Source of the DNA: Sternotherus odoratus
Taxonomy: Eukaryota; Chordata; Testudines; Kinosternidae
DNA: 64,000 bases
Assembly (NCBI GenBank): GCA_032164245.1
Contig: JAVMKO010000003.1
Location: 87,216,390-87,280,389 of the forward strand
Direction: 5' to 3'
Part shown: piece by piece, positions 1 through 12,149 of the stretch
How the letters are laid out: every line of letters begins with the position of its first letter
Numbering within the stretch: the first letter of the stretch is position 1
Notes under the pieces: generated by a model
What the model saw: only the letters and a program-made list of their open reading frames with translations
What the model was told of the DNA's origin: nothing
Databases searched by the model: none
Program-made: the position numbers and the translations under genes

Positions 1-748
1 TAACATCCTAAGTCATTTAAAATCCTGATTATTATTGTTCTCACTGAGTCAGAGCATTGTTAGAGCTGACTGTCGGGGTTCATTTGTTGGTCTGTTGGGA
101 CAGTCGGAGATTTAGTCTGATATGAGAGGAAAGACTTCACTAATTACAAGGCACAACTTCCACTGACTTCAGTGGGCTTTGGATCATTCCCCTAATAACT
201 TGCTAGTGTCATGCAGGAAGTGTGTAGCAGAGTCAAGCATAAAATCTCGATCTCAAGTCCCAGGCCACTATCTTAATCACAAATCCAGATTTCTGCTCAA
301 ATCAATGGTAAATCTCACTGAATTCAAAGGAAACATGACCTGGTCTCTTCTGCATGATTTTCTGATAGACTGGCAATACACAAACCTGTGCACATAAATC
401 AGCTTAACTAACAGCATAGATACATACAAGTGATAGTTTACAATTCACATAAGTTTTGTTATATGCACAGCCTGAAGGATCTTTGTGGTAACCTAAATGC
501 AATAACAAAACTTGGAGAAAAAGGAGGCTATCAGGAACTAAGCAATTTGCAGCTCAGTGTTACAACAACAAGAAGTTATGGCTGTTACTTAAAGTTGACC
601 TATTACTGCTTTTTCCAACATTCAGTTATGATAGTAAATCAGACTAAAAGTGAAGTTAGGTATTTTATTTTATTTTTTTAATTTTCATGGATCTGTTGCA
701 TAAAATTCTTTGAAATTCCACAAAGGAGACCCTAAGTAGAACTAAGAA
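1..748. other. Upstream intergenic DNA, no gene seen
   Basis: AT-rich sequence with only short chance ORFs. Around 160-190 there is a phrase of the type 'gacttcagtggg' that recurs in palindromic short repeats across the window. I see no splice-flanked coding segment or RNA gene. Confidence 0.6.
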
Positions 749-843
749 TCAGGGTGGTAGCCGTGTTAGTCTGGAATAGCAGAGTTAACAAAGTCCTGTG
801 GCACCTTAAAGACTAACTATAAAGTTTTGAAGCATGAGCTTCA
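749..843 (-). mobile_element. Penelope-like element 3' tail fragment
   Basis: The plus strand reads as the reverse complement of the tail seen at 52340-52469 and 43488-43604. Shared words are 'gtgttagtct', 'gtggcacctta' and 'gactaac', followed by a diverged 'gcatgagctt'. Recurrence at three places in this window supports an interspersed repeat. Assigning it to Penelope rests on the GIY-YIG coding relic directly upstream of the 52340-52469 copy. The fragment is 5' truncated and has no coding capacity. Confidence 0.65.
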
Positions 844-2167
844 AAGTAGAACTAATGGGAAATGAGAGGGGGAGAGGGAGAGGGAGAGAGAGAAGATGCT
901 GTTTCACTGATTTTTCCCCATTCTTTTCATTTGTTAAATTAGAATGGGCATTAGGATTGTTCCAACTCAGCAAAGTGGAATCTCCACAAGTTTCAGCTCA
1001 CAGTGTTTTCCAGAAAATCTTTCATTCTATGGGTGAGGGTGAGTGGTGAGGCAGGGGGGGATGAGTCAATGGACTTACTCCTGATTTACATCAGCGTAAC
1101 TCAGAGCAATATCTAGACTCATGAGTTATTCTTGAGACATAATGAAATTCTATTTGCAGATTATAGAGGAAGAAAAAGTGATTTGTAGTGAGTTAGCCAG
1201 CAGATACTGTATTTGACTGACTAGTAAAACATACTTGAAGAAGAAAATGGTTAAAAGCTACTTGAACTTCACCATCATGTAAAAAAAACCAACCAAAAAA
1301 AAAACATTTAGTCAAGATGAACGAGAAGAATGGACATGGTGGATTATCTGAATAGGCAGAGATGCTATTCAGAGATGGTTCAGAACTGTTGAACAACTGT
1401 AATGAAACATATTTTATTGTAGTGTTGTCTAGATCTTGCTGAGGAAGAGGGGAGCGTGCTAGTTTTATTTGGGCAAGACATCAACTGACAGGAACCCAAG
1501 TCTTTGATATTGCCTAATGCAGAGTCAGTGACCAAAATGGTTAATATTATCAATGTCTTGATCACAAATGAGGCCCCCCACTGTGCACGTATGATTGAGA
1601 ACTGGTTAAATCTCATGGAAAAGGAAGTGTGTGAATGCCTTTTGTCTTTGTGGGACCATAGGGGATATTTCTTCTATGCTCCAGAGAAGGGTGGAGATTG
1701 AGAGACCCTCAAGGGAGAACTATGATTTAGGGAAAAGATTGGGTGAAAATCTTTGACCTTCTATTGGACTTTTTTTGATTACACTTTCATTTAACCCCCA
1801 ACAGGGGCAGGAGAATTGCTTTACTTGCAGACTAAACTACCCAACCAACAAGACAGAACTCATTTGTATGGCAGAAAGATAGCCTCTGTTACAGTCCCTC
1901 ACTCCAAAACAAATTTCAGCAGCATGTATCCATATTGTGGGTGAATGCTGAGATGGAGCTTAAAACTGATTTTGTTATTCAGCTGCCCACTAGACCAGAG
2001 TCACTGGTGGAAATGACAGAGTTTGCATCCAGGGTGTGTTGGGGTCATTAAGACTTATTGTTCTGGGTGACTTGAATGACCATGTGGATGATGATAGTTC
2101 TTCAACTGCAGGTTAGCTTAGGATCTTGTGAATCTACAGCACAGAAAAAACTCTCAGATTCAAACCA
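844..2167. other. Intergenic DNA, no gene seen
   Basis: Contains a purine-rich AG tract near 865-895 and, near 1078-1105, a 'gatttacatcagcgtaactcagag' type phrase belonging to a common palindromic short repeat (similar words near 44440). No coding evidence. Confidence 0.5.
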
Positions 2168-2251
2168 GAGTGTTTGTTGAAGGATATCAGGGAGAAAAGA
2201 GTGTTTGTTGAAGGATATCGGAGTGTTTGTTGAAGGATATCAGGGAGAAAA
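2168..2251 (+). repeat. Three-unit minisatellite (31-bp unit, middle unit 22 bp)
   Basis: Three direct copies of a unit beginning GAGTGTTTGTTGAAGGATATC lie at 2168-2198, 2199-2220 and 2221-2251. The first and third are identical over 31 bp, and the second lacks the final 'AGGGAGAAAA' part. The near-identity implies recent tandem duplication. No function is suggested. Confidence 0.9.
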
Positions 2252-4695
2252 TTAACTCCTGTTTTACATGGCTGATAAAGTCAGACAGGAGACATTAGCT
2301 CCATTATTGGAGGAAACTGTCAACACTTCTGTTTAGAAGAACAAGCTACTAGCATCTCTTGAAGAAGCTTCTGTTGGGCTCTTGCTGAAGAATTAACCTC
2401 TTGAGAATCTTCCCTCTATTTGGTTACCCGAGAAGTGGGCGGGCCTAGGCCCGCTCATAACTAAAGTCCCTCCCTCAGGCTCTGGAGTCTTCAGCTTTCT
2501 TTGAGCCCTGCCAATCTGGTTTTCACCACAGGCATAGCTGGCACAGGATAGCTCTGGTCAGTTTGTTCAATACTCTCCTTTTGGCAACTTCCAATAACAA
2601 GCCAGAGTTGTGATTTAATTCCAGTGTGCACCACTTTGAAATATTCCCCCAGAGTTTCTGTTCTAATGTCTAATATTCTTATACTAATATCTCTGCAAGA
2701 TGTAAGTGTTGGCAGAAAGTAAGCAGGAGTCCATTTTATAACAAAAAACCTTTAGAAAGTTTTTTTAAAAACTGAGTTTTTCCATTGGCTCTTATATAAA
2801 AGACAGATGGGCCTGGGAAGAAAATGTAATTCTTCCTGAAGCAAATATCTTTGAGAGACACTTCTGTCATTGAGGAATCGAGTCTGGAAGAGCTGCCACT
2901 GTGCAAATGGAACTCAAGAGCAGTATAAAGTGGTTCCCCGTTTTTCTGTTACACAGGTACATGGTTAAATGTTACACTACATTTCCACTACATATAGGGC
3001 CAAATGTTTAAAAGAGCTCAGTACTGAGCAGCTCCCATTGTGATACTTAAGGCCTGATTTTCAGAGAATCTCAGTATCCTACCCGCTGAGCTTCTTTGTT
3101 TACAGATGATGAGCCCGTCTTAAAATACTGGGGCATTGTTCTGTAGTGCAACAGAGCCCTTGATAGGCTTTTACCTGAGCCATTTATACATTGACACATG
3201 TTTGAGGATTGCTTCCTCTGTGGCTGTTTTTCCAAAGATTCAGGAAAGCAGTATGTACACATAGTGGAAGAGGGTACATGGTAAGTATGTGAAAGGGGGA
3301 GGATGGCTATTCATTTAACATTATTTAGTTATAGGCCCCAATCTTCCCACTATGCCCTGAGAGGACTGTAGGAGATAAGGCAAGGGAGTACAAAAAATGG
3401 GCAGCACTACTTTAATGGTACAATCCCCATACAAAAGGTAAAATATACTGTAGTTGAGTATGCAGTCACAAACCGGAAGATGCCTCTGAAGTACACCGTG
3501 CCTGTAAGGTAGGGGGCCAGTGTTGCTCAAGGAGTCGACCCAATCCACATAAGGGATGCATTCTGACAACCATCTAGTAAAATGCTATGGCTGGGACAGG
3601 GTTAGGGTGGACTACAAGAGCCTAGAACAGGACAGTTTTTATGTCAGTGAAACAAAACTTAATTCAGAAGTGCAGCAATGACTAGTATATGCGGATACCA
3701 TGTTGCAGTTACAAGCTGGTATCTAAAGGAACATACACAGGTAATCAATCATATTTCTGATGGGCACCTACATCCCCTAATTTATCCTTGTACCACGGAG
3801 TAACCTTCACGAGCCAAAAACATCCAGTGACTATACCACATTCATCACAACACTCACATTCATCAAACACTGTACAACCAACATCAACATACAAAGCAAC
3901 ATCATGAAACAGCCAGCTGGCAATGGCTATGACATCCACATTTCCCAAAAGACTGAAGACTGTGTATGCCTCATCTCCTGCATATTTCTCATGCCCTGGG
4001 CCTCCCAGCTCTTTGTTTAGGGACTGACATTTGCCCTTTGCTCTGTTCGTAGTTTGCTCTGTTATCTCTGTACCATGGCCCATTGTCACCACTGTTCACA
4101 GATAAATATAGCACACTTTTCTCTGTATTCCTGTTTTCTGCTGGCTACCCTGATGTGCATGACAATGGTACTCAAATAACATAGTGGAGGCTGCAATTTG
4201 AGAAACCAAATATATAGAAAAGTGTAGATATATAGATAAAGCTTTCTAACACATCTTTTATATACAGCTGTATATGTACAGATTGTGTGTGCACATGTCT
4301 GAAAGGTTCAATAATCAAGAAAAAAAGGCCAATTCGCATGATCCATACAGAAGTGGTCGGTTTCCTTTGGCCAAACTTCTATTTCTTTTTGACAGGCCCA
4401 TATTTTTGGGCAGGTGTGCATCACTAGGCCTATGCTGCTCACCGTGTTTTATTAACTGGGGAAGCATGACAGTGCTGCTTGGGTTCATTGCTGTGGTGGG
4501 TGGACATGTGAGAAACGTGCCTTATTTTTCTTCCTGCATAAGTCACACAATTTTAACACTTGCTCTATGCGAAAAGCAGGACCATTAGGCCCATAATGCT
4601 GAACCAGAAAATTAAAATCTTCATATTAATCGCATCAGATACGTTTAGTATAAATTGGATTGAAAATTACTCTCACAGCCTTCTAGAAAATAAAG
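2252..4695. other. Intergenic DNA, one unsupported 115-codon ORF
   Basis: Mostly unique-looking sequence. A minus-strand ORF at 3745-4092 is cysteine-rich (a CECCDEC-like run), but it has no recognised family, splice context or neighbour, so I do not call it a gene. Confidence 0.45.
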
Positions 4696-4741
4696 TGTGT
4701 GTGTGTGAGAGAGAGAAAGAGAGCGAGAGAGAGAGAGAGCG
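4696..4741 (+). repeat. TG then AG/GAGA microsatellite
   Basis: A short (TG)n run changes into a (GA)n-rich purine tract. This produces the apparent SERERER-type peptides in one frame, which are not protein evidence. Confidence 0.85.
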
Positions 4742-5922
4742 CATGCTTGTCAAGTGGCAGCTTGATCGGGCCCAAAGAGAGAGAGAGGTCCACCAATAGC
4801 TTCTGCTCCTGCCAAAGGGAATAAGCTGCCAGCAGCCTCTTTCCTCTTCCCTTGCAGATTCCTGCCATTATGAAATGGGAGTGGAATTCTGATCACCTCT
4901 CTCAGAATCCCTGCTCTTACTTCTGCTGGGGTGGGAAAACAGGCTTGCAGTGATTTCTCTCTCTCATCCCTTGGTACGGAGCTTGGTGGCACCAGCCCAC
5001 TTATGTTAAACATTGCTTGTGGAGGCAAAATTGTTTTGGGTCTGCCATCTTAGCAACAAATAATCCACACAAGTAATTGTTCTAAAATGTATGTTACAAA
5101 ACAGCAACAGTCCTAATACACCTTTTAATTTGTACATCATTCTGTGTTCTTGTAGAAAGATGAGCTTTATTTTCTCTCAATATATTAATGAGGTGAAAAA
5201 ATGAGCTAAATTAAGTATGATCAGGGAACCCCATTTGCTCTTATTGAAGCATCATACAATGAGTGCAAGAGACAGGTGGCATAAGTGCTAAAACAAGGAT
5301 GGAGAGTATATGCTGCAGGGAATCAATCTACTACATTAACGGCTAATGGCACACTCAGTATTTATCAATTATTTATCACATGAGTATACGCTATCTAGAC
5401 TGCAGAGGTTCTTTCATAGAGGAGTGACACTGATTATTGACAATTAAAGAGTAAGGAGAGCTGATCTTGACAAATTAATTGAAAATTAGTGAATTGTTAG
5501 TAACTCCATGTGGCATGTGAATTCAGTCTAAAAATACAAGTTTTTTCTGTGAAAATTAAGTGATTATGATGCATTACTTTCTGGGAAAATGTTATAATGC
5601 TTGAGTTCCTGGAATAATGCAATAACAATATATCTAGTTCAATATGTGAAAAATGGTGGGGAGCTTATGATAGAACCACAACTAATCCTGAAACTACTGG
5701 ATGTTTTCTTTTGGACATATTTCATTTGAGCTGCTTTTTGGTTTTATTTTAATATTCTGTTTGTTGTTTCCTTTTTTATTTGTTACATTCAAGTGAGCTG
5801 TCAGCTAAGAACACTGCTGATGAGTCTAGCGAGGAATAGTGTTTTCAAGATTTATTCTTTTCTAGATAAATCCTACCTATGTTCTTATGTACTACTTTTT
5901 TCTGATGCCATGAGGACATTGG
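4742..5922. other. Intergenic DNA, no gene seen
   Basis: AT-rich, no repeated structure that I can assign, and no coding signal. Confidence 0.5.
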
Positions 5923-6032
5923 CCTTGATCAAGCAAACACTTAAGCACATGCTTAACTTTAAATATTTGGGGATTGACCCTGCACCATTAAAAACAACAG
6001 AAGTTATGGCATAGGCTTAAGTGCATGGTTAA
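5923..6032. repeat. Palindromic short interspersed repeat, degenerate
   Basis: The left half reads 'gatcaagcaaacacttaagcac' and the right half contains 'ggcttaagtgcatgg', an imperfect inverted partner. The same vocabulary, with 'cacttaa' facing 'ttaagtg', recurs at 57779-57848. This suggests a small MITE-like palindromic family. Confidence 0.4.
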
Positions 6033-6419
6033 TTTGGACATTAATATTAAATAAACTACAGTAAAAGTAATTTACAACATTTTGCGGGATTATCTAAAAA
6101 CAACTTCTCATAAGAGGTAGAAGAAATGAATGGTAGAATGAAACAACCTAAATATATAAAACATTTGAAAATTACTTCTAGGTCTGGGAATACATAGGTG
6201 TGTAGTTATCTATTTGAAATTTGTACTCAAATAGGCTGATTTATTCATGTTCACCTCCAGTATACCCCACATCCAACATACCAACAATTTTCCCTGTGTG
6301 AATATGCCTGTGATGGGATCAATAAATGCTCATTCAAGTCTGGTGTTTCCTTGAAGGAAATCAAATCTCCAGACTACAGAGTTATGGAAACTGCTCTTTC
6401 TTATATCAGAAGGTTGCAT

Positions 6420-7340
6420 GCTAAATGCCACCCACCCACATTAATGACTGGGGGAAACTGATGGGGCCAGCGTTGAATGGGGGTCAGTCCCCAGAAACAA
6501 GGGAGGGAGCTGTTTGCCAAGGGATAATATGTAGCTCCTCCCCTTGGGAGTCGCTGGCCCTATTGGCCAGCTGGGAGAGAAGGGTACTGATTGGCCAGAA
6601 TTCCCCAACTCCCAAGATTTAGCCGAGTGAAGGGCTAAATGGGCTGTTTCAGCAGCCCACCCTATTCACCTGAACTGGGAATGAGAACCTGGCCTATCAG
6701 ATGCTATGTGTCTAGCTGATAACCTTTTAGGGAGCCAAGAAGCAATTTTTTCTCCCATGGGCCAATGGGCAGAGGACCAGGGAGCTTTGTGCCTTCCTCA
6801 CAGCACCTTCAAACTACAGTGGGTTAAGTGGGAACATACTTAGTACCTAACTGAGGTACTGGGGTGGTGATGTTTATTCGTTCCAATTTGCAGCTGGTTT
6901 CCAGGGTGGTTAAAAGAATAAAATGAAAAGTTCCCAGGAGGTAAAAATACCCATAACTTTGGTGCTGGGCCTTGGGCTAATGTCATTAGGACCTTCATGG
7001 ATTGAGATCAAACTTTGTGGCCCTCGAGAGCCAAGGTCCCCACCCTGCTGAACCCTCTGTCCCCCTCATGGTGGGGATGGTACTAGGACGCTGAGAGCTG
7101 AGTCCTGGTGAGGGTTGGGGGGGCGGGAGGCAGCGCTAGGCTAAGGAAAGCAACCCCATGTTACAGGTTATATGATAAGGAACCATGTAACTTTGATACC
7201 CGTTAATGGGTTATATGGTAAGGAGGCCTCTAATTACCTTACTGGAACCACTTAAAGGCCTGGTATAGGACAGTATGGGTGATGGGCAGGTAGTGCCCCT
7301 CCCCTGTATTCAAGTTGCAGCCTGTCACTTCATTCCACGC
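6420..7340. other. GC-richer repeat-like block, unclassified
   Basis: Base composition rises sharply relative to the flanks. The block contains internally related phrases such as 'ggttatatgataaggaacc' (about 7167) and 'ggttatatggtaaggagg' (about 7209). This could be an old LTR or other retroelement fragment, but no terminal motif or target duplication is visible. No coding call is made. Confidence 0.3.
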
Positions 7341-7734
7341 ACGTGTCTGCTCATTTTGCCACTATGTCTGCATCAAATCAACCTTTTAACTAATTCTACC
7401 TTATGTAACCCCATACCAGTATATAGATTGTCAGCAAATTAGATATAGCTATAAGTGCTAAATGACAAGAGGAAGAACAACAAGTTCTATCAGTCTATAT
7501 ACACTTTAAAAACTATACTTTGTTGGTGCAGACTCATAACTGCACTTTTTGTAAAGGGAAAAAAGGTGTCAGATATAGAAGAATAGCAATAAAGTTTGGG
7601 TTTTTTTAGACACAATAGAATGGATGGATGGTTTTTTTATTTGATCCAAATCCCACTGAAGTTAAATGGGTTTTTTCCATTGACTTGAACAGGTTTTGGA
7701 AAGGGCAGGATACCTCAGGTCTCCCTGTGAGAAT

Positions 7735-7830
7735 TAAAATACTTCCTTATCTCACAAGGTTGTTGAGAGTTGCTCAGATACTATGGTGAATCAGAGGGCA
7801 TATAAGATAGATACAAGAGTTGAATCTGAT
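7735..7830 (-). mobile_element. MIR/CORE-SINE-like fragment
   Basis: The phrase 'tatctcacaaggttgttgagag' followed by a 'agataga' ending matches the reverse orientation of the MIR 'cctcacaacaaccctgtgagg' region. Short and diverged. Confidence 0.4.
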
Positions 7831-8235
7831 TTAAAAATGGAATGCAATTTTCACAAAAATGTTCATAAACATTTTGTTTCCCTCCCCCATCAAAATATTG
7901 GCCAAAACACAAATTAAATTAAATCTTAAAATTTTGTAATTAGCTCTAGCAGGTATTGAAATGCTCCCTGCTCATGTTAGTTTTGTCAGAGACAACAACT
8001 AGTCAGATTTTTGAGAGAATATAGAAGGGTTCCTCAAGGCTTTCAAATTCATCACTTATTTTCACAGACTATAAGCTTCTCCCTCCTATGAGGCTATGTC
8101 CAGCAAGGCCATCATACATTCATCTTCCTCTCTTAGTTCTAACTTCCCAATCTATTAGTTAAGCAGTATTTTCTTAACACCTGTAATAATGTTACTAACT
8201 ACCTAGCTAATGTTACTAACTACCTAACTACGTTA

Positions 8236-8400
8236 GCTAATTCTCAAAATAATCATACTTATCTCATAGGATTATGTTCCTTTAACAGAAAGCGAAATTA
8301 AGACAAAGTGATTTGCCCAAGTCCATGCAGTGAGCAAGTGGTGTTATGGTGTGAACTCAGGCGCTCATGTCTGCCAATCATTTGCTCAATGCATAGTCAA
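8236..8400 (+). mobile_element. MIR/CORE-SINE fragment
   Basis: Contains diverged forms of the MIR 3' half: 'gtgatttgcccaagtccatgcag', then 'gtgtgaactcaggcgct', then a run ending near 'caatgcatag'. This is the order expected for MIR (conserved 'acttgcccaaggtcacacag', then 'gaacccagg'). Confidence 0.6.
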
Positions 8401-11400
8401 TAGCCTTTCTTCACTGTCACTCAGTCTTTTACTGGACCAACTTTTATCTTTCTGAAACCTGTTCTGCAACCCAGAGGCACTGTGCAATAGACACTCTGCC
8501 GGGGAAGCAGGCACTATTCATGTTTCACTTGTTATGTACAGAAATGATTGCTATGTAAAAAGTGTCTTTTTACTTCTATTCCAACCCAGCAAGCTGTGTG
8601 GCTAATAATACAGGAACCAGGAGAAAGTTATTTTATAGACCTCTCAGGATAAATCAGTAGGGTCAGAGGATTTCTTTTAAAAAAGATATATAGATGAGTT
8701 AATTACTAATTAAAAGTTAATGTATTCATCTATATTTGTGGTGGGATTATCTGGGAACCGGCATATAAAATTTTAGTACAGCTGGCTTTCACCTGAAGAT
8801 CAGCCTAGATATAGTCTTCTGACTTTCCCTTGCTTCTCATCTCCAGGTAGACCATTCACCACCATTGTCAAGAATTGGTAACTATCATCATTCCTAGCTA
8901 GCGGGCTACGTGACAAGAAGAAACAACAGAGTGTACCACTCCAGGACTGCTATGAGGTTCAATGAATTGATCATCCGACCACATCTATATAGAGAGTTAA
9001 GCAAACAGCGGAGAAAGTTATTCACAAACATATTTGATAAATCCAACTTGAAATTAAGTATGACTGTTTCCTTTTTCACTTTTCTGTGAACATGGTGTGA
9101 ATGGCTTTTGTTTCCAAGAGCATTTCAGGAGATGCTTTCAATTGTGAGACTAGAGATAGAGGGTAGGGAAGTAAAGAAGCATATTCACACTAAAGTGCTC
9201 ACCCATCTCCCTTATGTATACTGTCTTTGTGTGTATAGGAGTGAGAGTGTTAGGAGGGGAGAGCATAAGTGAGTAAGAAAGCCAGTGACTTGATCAGTCA
9301 GTTTAGGCAGCAGCAAGAAGGAAACAGTAGAAAGCAGCAGAAAGGAGGTGCTCAAGGAACATAAAGGTCTTTTGCTCTTACATGTTTTAACCCCCCCAGA
9401 ACATGAATCAGAGTGTGGCCAGGTACTACATCAGAAGAAGTGAGAAGCATCAGTAAGTGGGACAAACAGCCTATGGAACCATCTTCACACATGGCACAGT
9501 GTCAAAAGAGTAATGACAGGGAGCCTTGGCACAGAAAAACACCAGACAGCAGAACCAGTTAGGGAGGAAAGGGATACATGCAACAGCCACAACAGTAGCA
9601 GCAAGTTGGGTAACAGATGCACGGTCATGAGCACTATATACAAACCGGATAGACAGAACAGCTTCCAGCTGATAATGGAGTGACCCTTGTTGCTGCTGTC
9701 TTAATCTGGCAAGTGGTACTAGCAAAAGATGTGGCTTGCTGCTAGGCAGCCACTCTTATGGAGAGAGCAGGAGCTGGCAGAGAGTGAGCAGCACTCTGCT
9801 GTTAGTTTTCAGTTGCTTTTTCTTAAGACATTTAAAAAATGTAACCAATTTAACATCCAACTTAACCAGAAACCTGAGCACTGGAAACATTGTTACTGTA
9901 TATTTTCCAATTTGGCTTTTCTTCCAATAGTACAGGAGTTGTCTCTACCTCTAATCCCTTCCCTATTGCTAGTGTGTATTTATATTGTGGAGTAACAATA
10001 CAAAATGTATTGGATTGACATCTGTGCTCTTGGGACAGATAGTGACAGTCTTAAATCTATTAATTACATTACCAGTAACATGCTCAGTCATTGCATATGT
10101 AAACAGAATTACATCAACCAAATGTTTAGATACTGAAGAGAAAAAATAAACTAAACTTTCATATAGCAGAGCATAGCCATCCTTCTCCGTCTCCCCTGCC
10201 TTCCTCTTTGGGCAGTCATTTTCTTGTTTTCTTTTAAGAAGAGTAAAGAGAAAGATAATTTCTTTATATTCAATTTAATGCTTAATATTAGCATTTAAAT
10301 GGTCCCAATTGCAGTAGACTTTGAAGTCAAGCTTCATTTAGGCGAATGAGGTGAGCAGCTTTGCTGGTGACATTGGAAAAAATCCTGCACTTTTTAATCA
10401 GGCAAAAAGTCCCCTTACCCTTACTCAAGTAAAGACAGCAGGATTTTGTCATTAGATAAAGTATATTTGACATGCAATAGTTCTAAAAATTCACTATAGA
10501 AGGTGCAAGCAGGCTTTTTCTGAGTGCCTTTTTCACTTTTAATATGGCCAACAACCACCTTTTTTGTGTTCACTGTAAGAAAATCCTCCTTTCCCCACCT
10601 CCACTCCCGTCGAACTGAAGCGTAGTGTATGCCATTTTTTGCTTTGACAGATTATGTGCATTCAACCTCAGGCCCTAGAAAGGGCAATATCATCAGGAGC
10701 ATCAGCATGGACACACTATGATAGGAAATTTATCAAAATTGTCTCATAAGTTCAAACAGTTTATGTACAACCCACTGAGGGAGGCCAACTGTATGTAGCA
10801 GAGTACTCTGAAAATACTGTAATACATTTCCATTTAGACTCACCATTCCCTAATACAGTAACAAAAAAGACAGGAAGTCCCTGCCCGAATCTCAAGTCGG
10901 CATGCAAATACCATCTACCACCAAATTCTACTTAGAAGGGTATTTTATCTTCACCACTTTTAATATTGCCCAGAAATTCACTGGATGCTCCTATAAAGAA
11001 AATCACCACCAAGAACGTGCTTCTGTTAAAGTAATCTAAACACAGATTCAAACATGGAGACTAAGACGTTACATGTGATACTGTCAAAATAGTAAAACAG
11101 CATGCTCATATTATTATTGCTGAGTATGTAGCCTCTGAGGGCCTTGCACATTTAACATGGAGGACCCACTGTAGCAGAACCCTTTCCTAACATGCATCCA
11201 GGATATCATATAATCAGTGGCCCTCTCAACCATTCCCTACTTTTGTTGACAAGCTTTTTAACAATGCTTCTAATAGATGGAACCCACCAACCTCCTCTCA
11301 GGCCAGAAATAGCAACCCTCCTGACTCTCCTCCCCCAGTTTTAAATCACTTCCCTATCCCCTGAATGACAAACATGACCCAACAAGCTGCCAAACTCTCC

Positions 11401-11555
11401 CACCTACAAATGTGCTACTGTGTGTGAATCATGGGAATCAAGTTGAGACCCTGCACAACATACTATATACCAGCCCCCCAAAATTCTAGGACCAGCTCTA
11501 TGGATCATACTTTACATGCATATATGTAACTTTTCATGATTTGCACATTGGTTAG
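8401..11555. other. Intergenic DNA, no gene seen
   Basis: Ordinary AT-rich sequence. ORFs at 9471-9725 (minus) and 9729-9995 (plus) have no recognised domains or splice context. Confidence 0.5.
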
Positions 11556-12149
11556 TGTAAGGCTCTTTCGCTCTCCCACTTGGAGGGAGACCCCTTGGGC
11601 CGGCCCGACCCAGAATCTGCAAGGCAGTCCCAAGTCCCACAGAAGCACGAGGCAGTCAATTAAGTACGGTCAGGCTTTGAGTCTGGGCAGGGCTCAGCTA
11701 GCCAGCAAAAACAGCGTGTATCAGGGGCTTGGCTTTGGCCTGCGCAGGGCTCAGGCAGTCAGCAAACACACCATGTATCAGGGGCTTGGCTCTAGCCTGG
11801 GTGGAGTTAAGGCAGCCAGCAAACAGTCTTCAGAGAGTGCCAGGCAGGGTCACTCTCTTCAGAGGCAGTGCCTCCTTGCTCGCGATATAGGGTCAGCCAC
11901 CTTTGGGGTGGGTGGCAGGGGGACGCAGGCCCACCCTACTCCACCGCATCCCAGCCCACGGTCCTGGCAGCAGCAGGAGACCCACTATTGTACTCCCAGG
12001 GCAGCATGGCACTTGCTGAAGCCATGCTTCTATTGGTTTCTCTGTCTATACCTGAGCCAAACTCCCGTCTCCAGGGGTGTACAGGCAGAGATCTTGAATC
12101 TGCATTAATTCTCGAGACTATCTACCAGGGCCCCACAGAGCATGTCACA
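11556..12149. mobile_element. Candidate solo LTR or LTR-like repeat
   Basis: The block starts TGTAAGG and ends GTCACA, so it has the 5'-TG...CA-3' form of an LTR. It is GC-richer than its flanks and contains a tandem repeat. The flanks do not give a clear target duplication ('gttag' versus 'gagag'), which keeps confidence low. An open frame of 190 codons (11536-12108) crosses it but looks like translated tandem repeat. Confidence 0.3.
11671..11826 (+). repeat. Three-unit tandem repeat of about 57 bp
   Basis: Units start at 11671, 11722 and 11779. Each carries 'cagg...ttgg/ttga', 'ctgggcagggctcag'-like and 'ccagcaaa' words, diverged by 15-25% by eye. It lies inside the candidate LTR-like block. 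Confidence 0.75.

Noticed and set aside
2168..2251. Direct repeats considered as a CRISPR array
   Set aside because: Only three units with no spacers, in vertebrate DNA. It is a minisatellite.
3745..4092. 115-codon cysteine-rich minus-strand ORF
   Set aside because: It looked protein-like (CECCDEC-type run, several tryptophans), but I recognise no family, there are no splice sites that I can defend, and it has no neighbours. A translated database search giving a conserved hit would reverse this.
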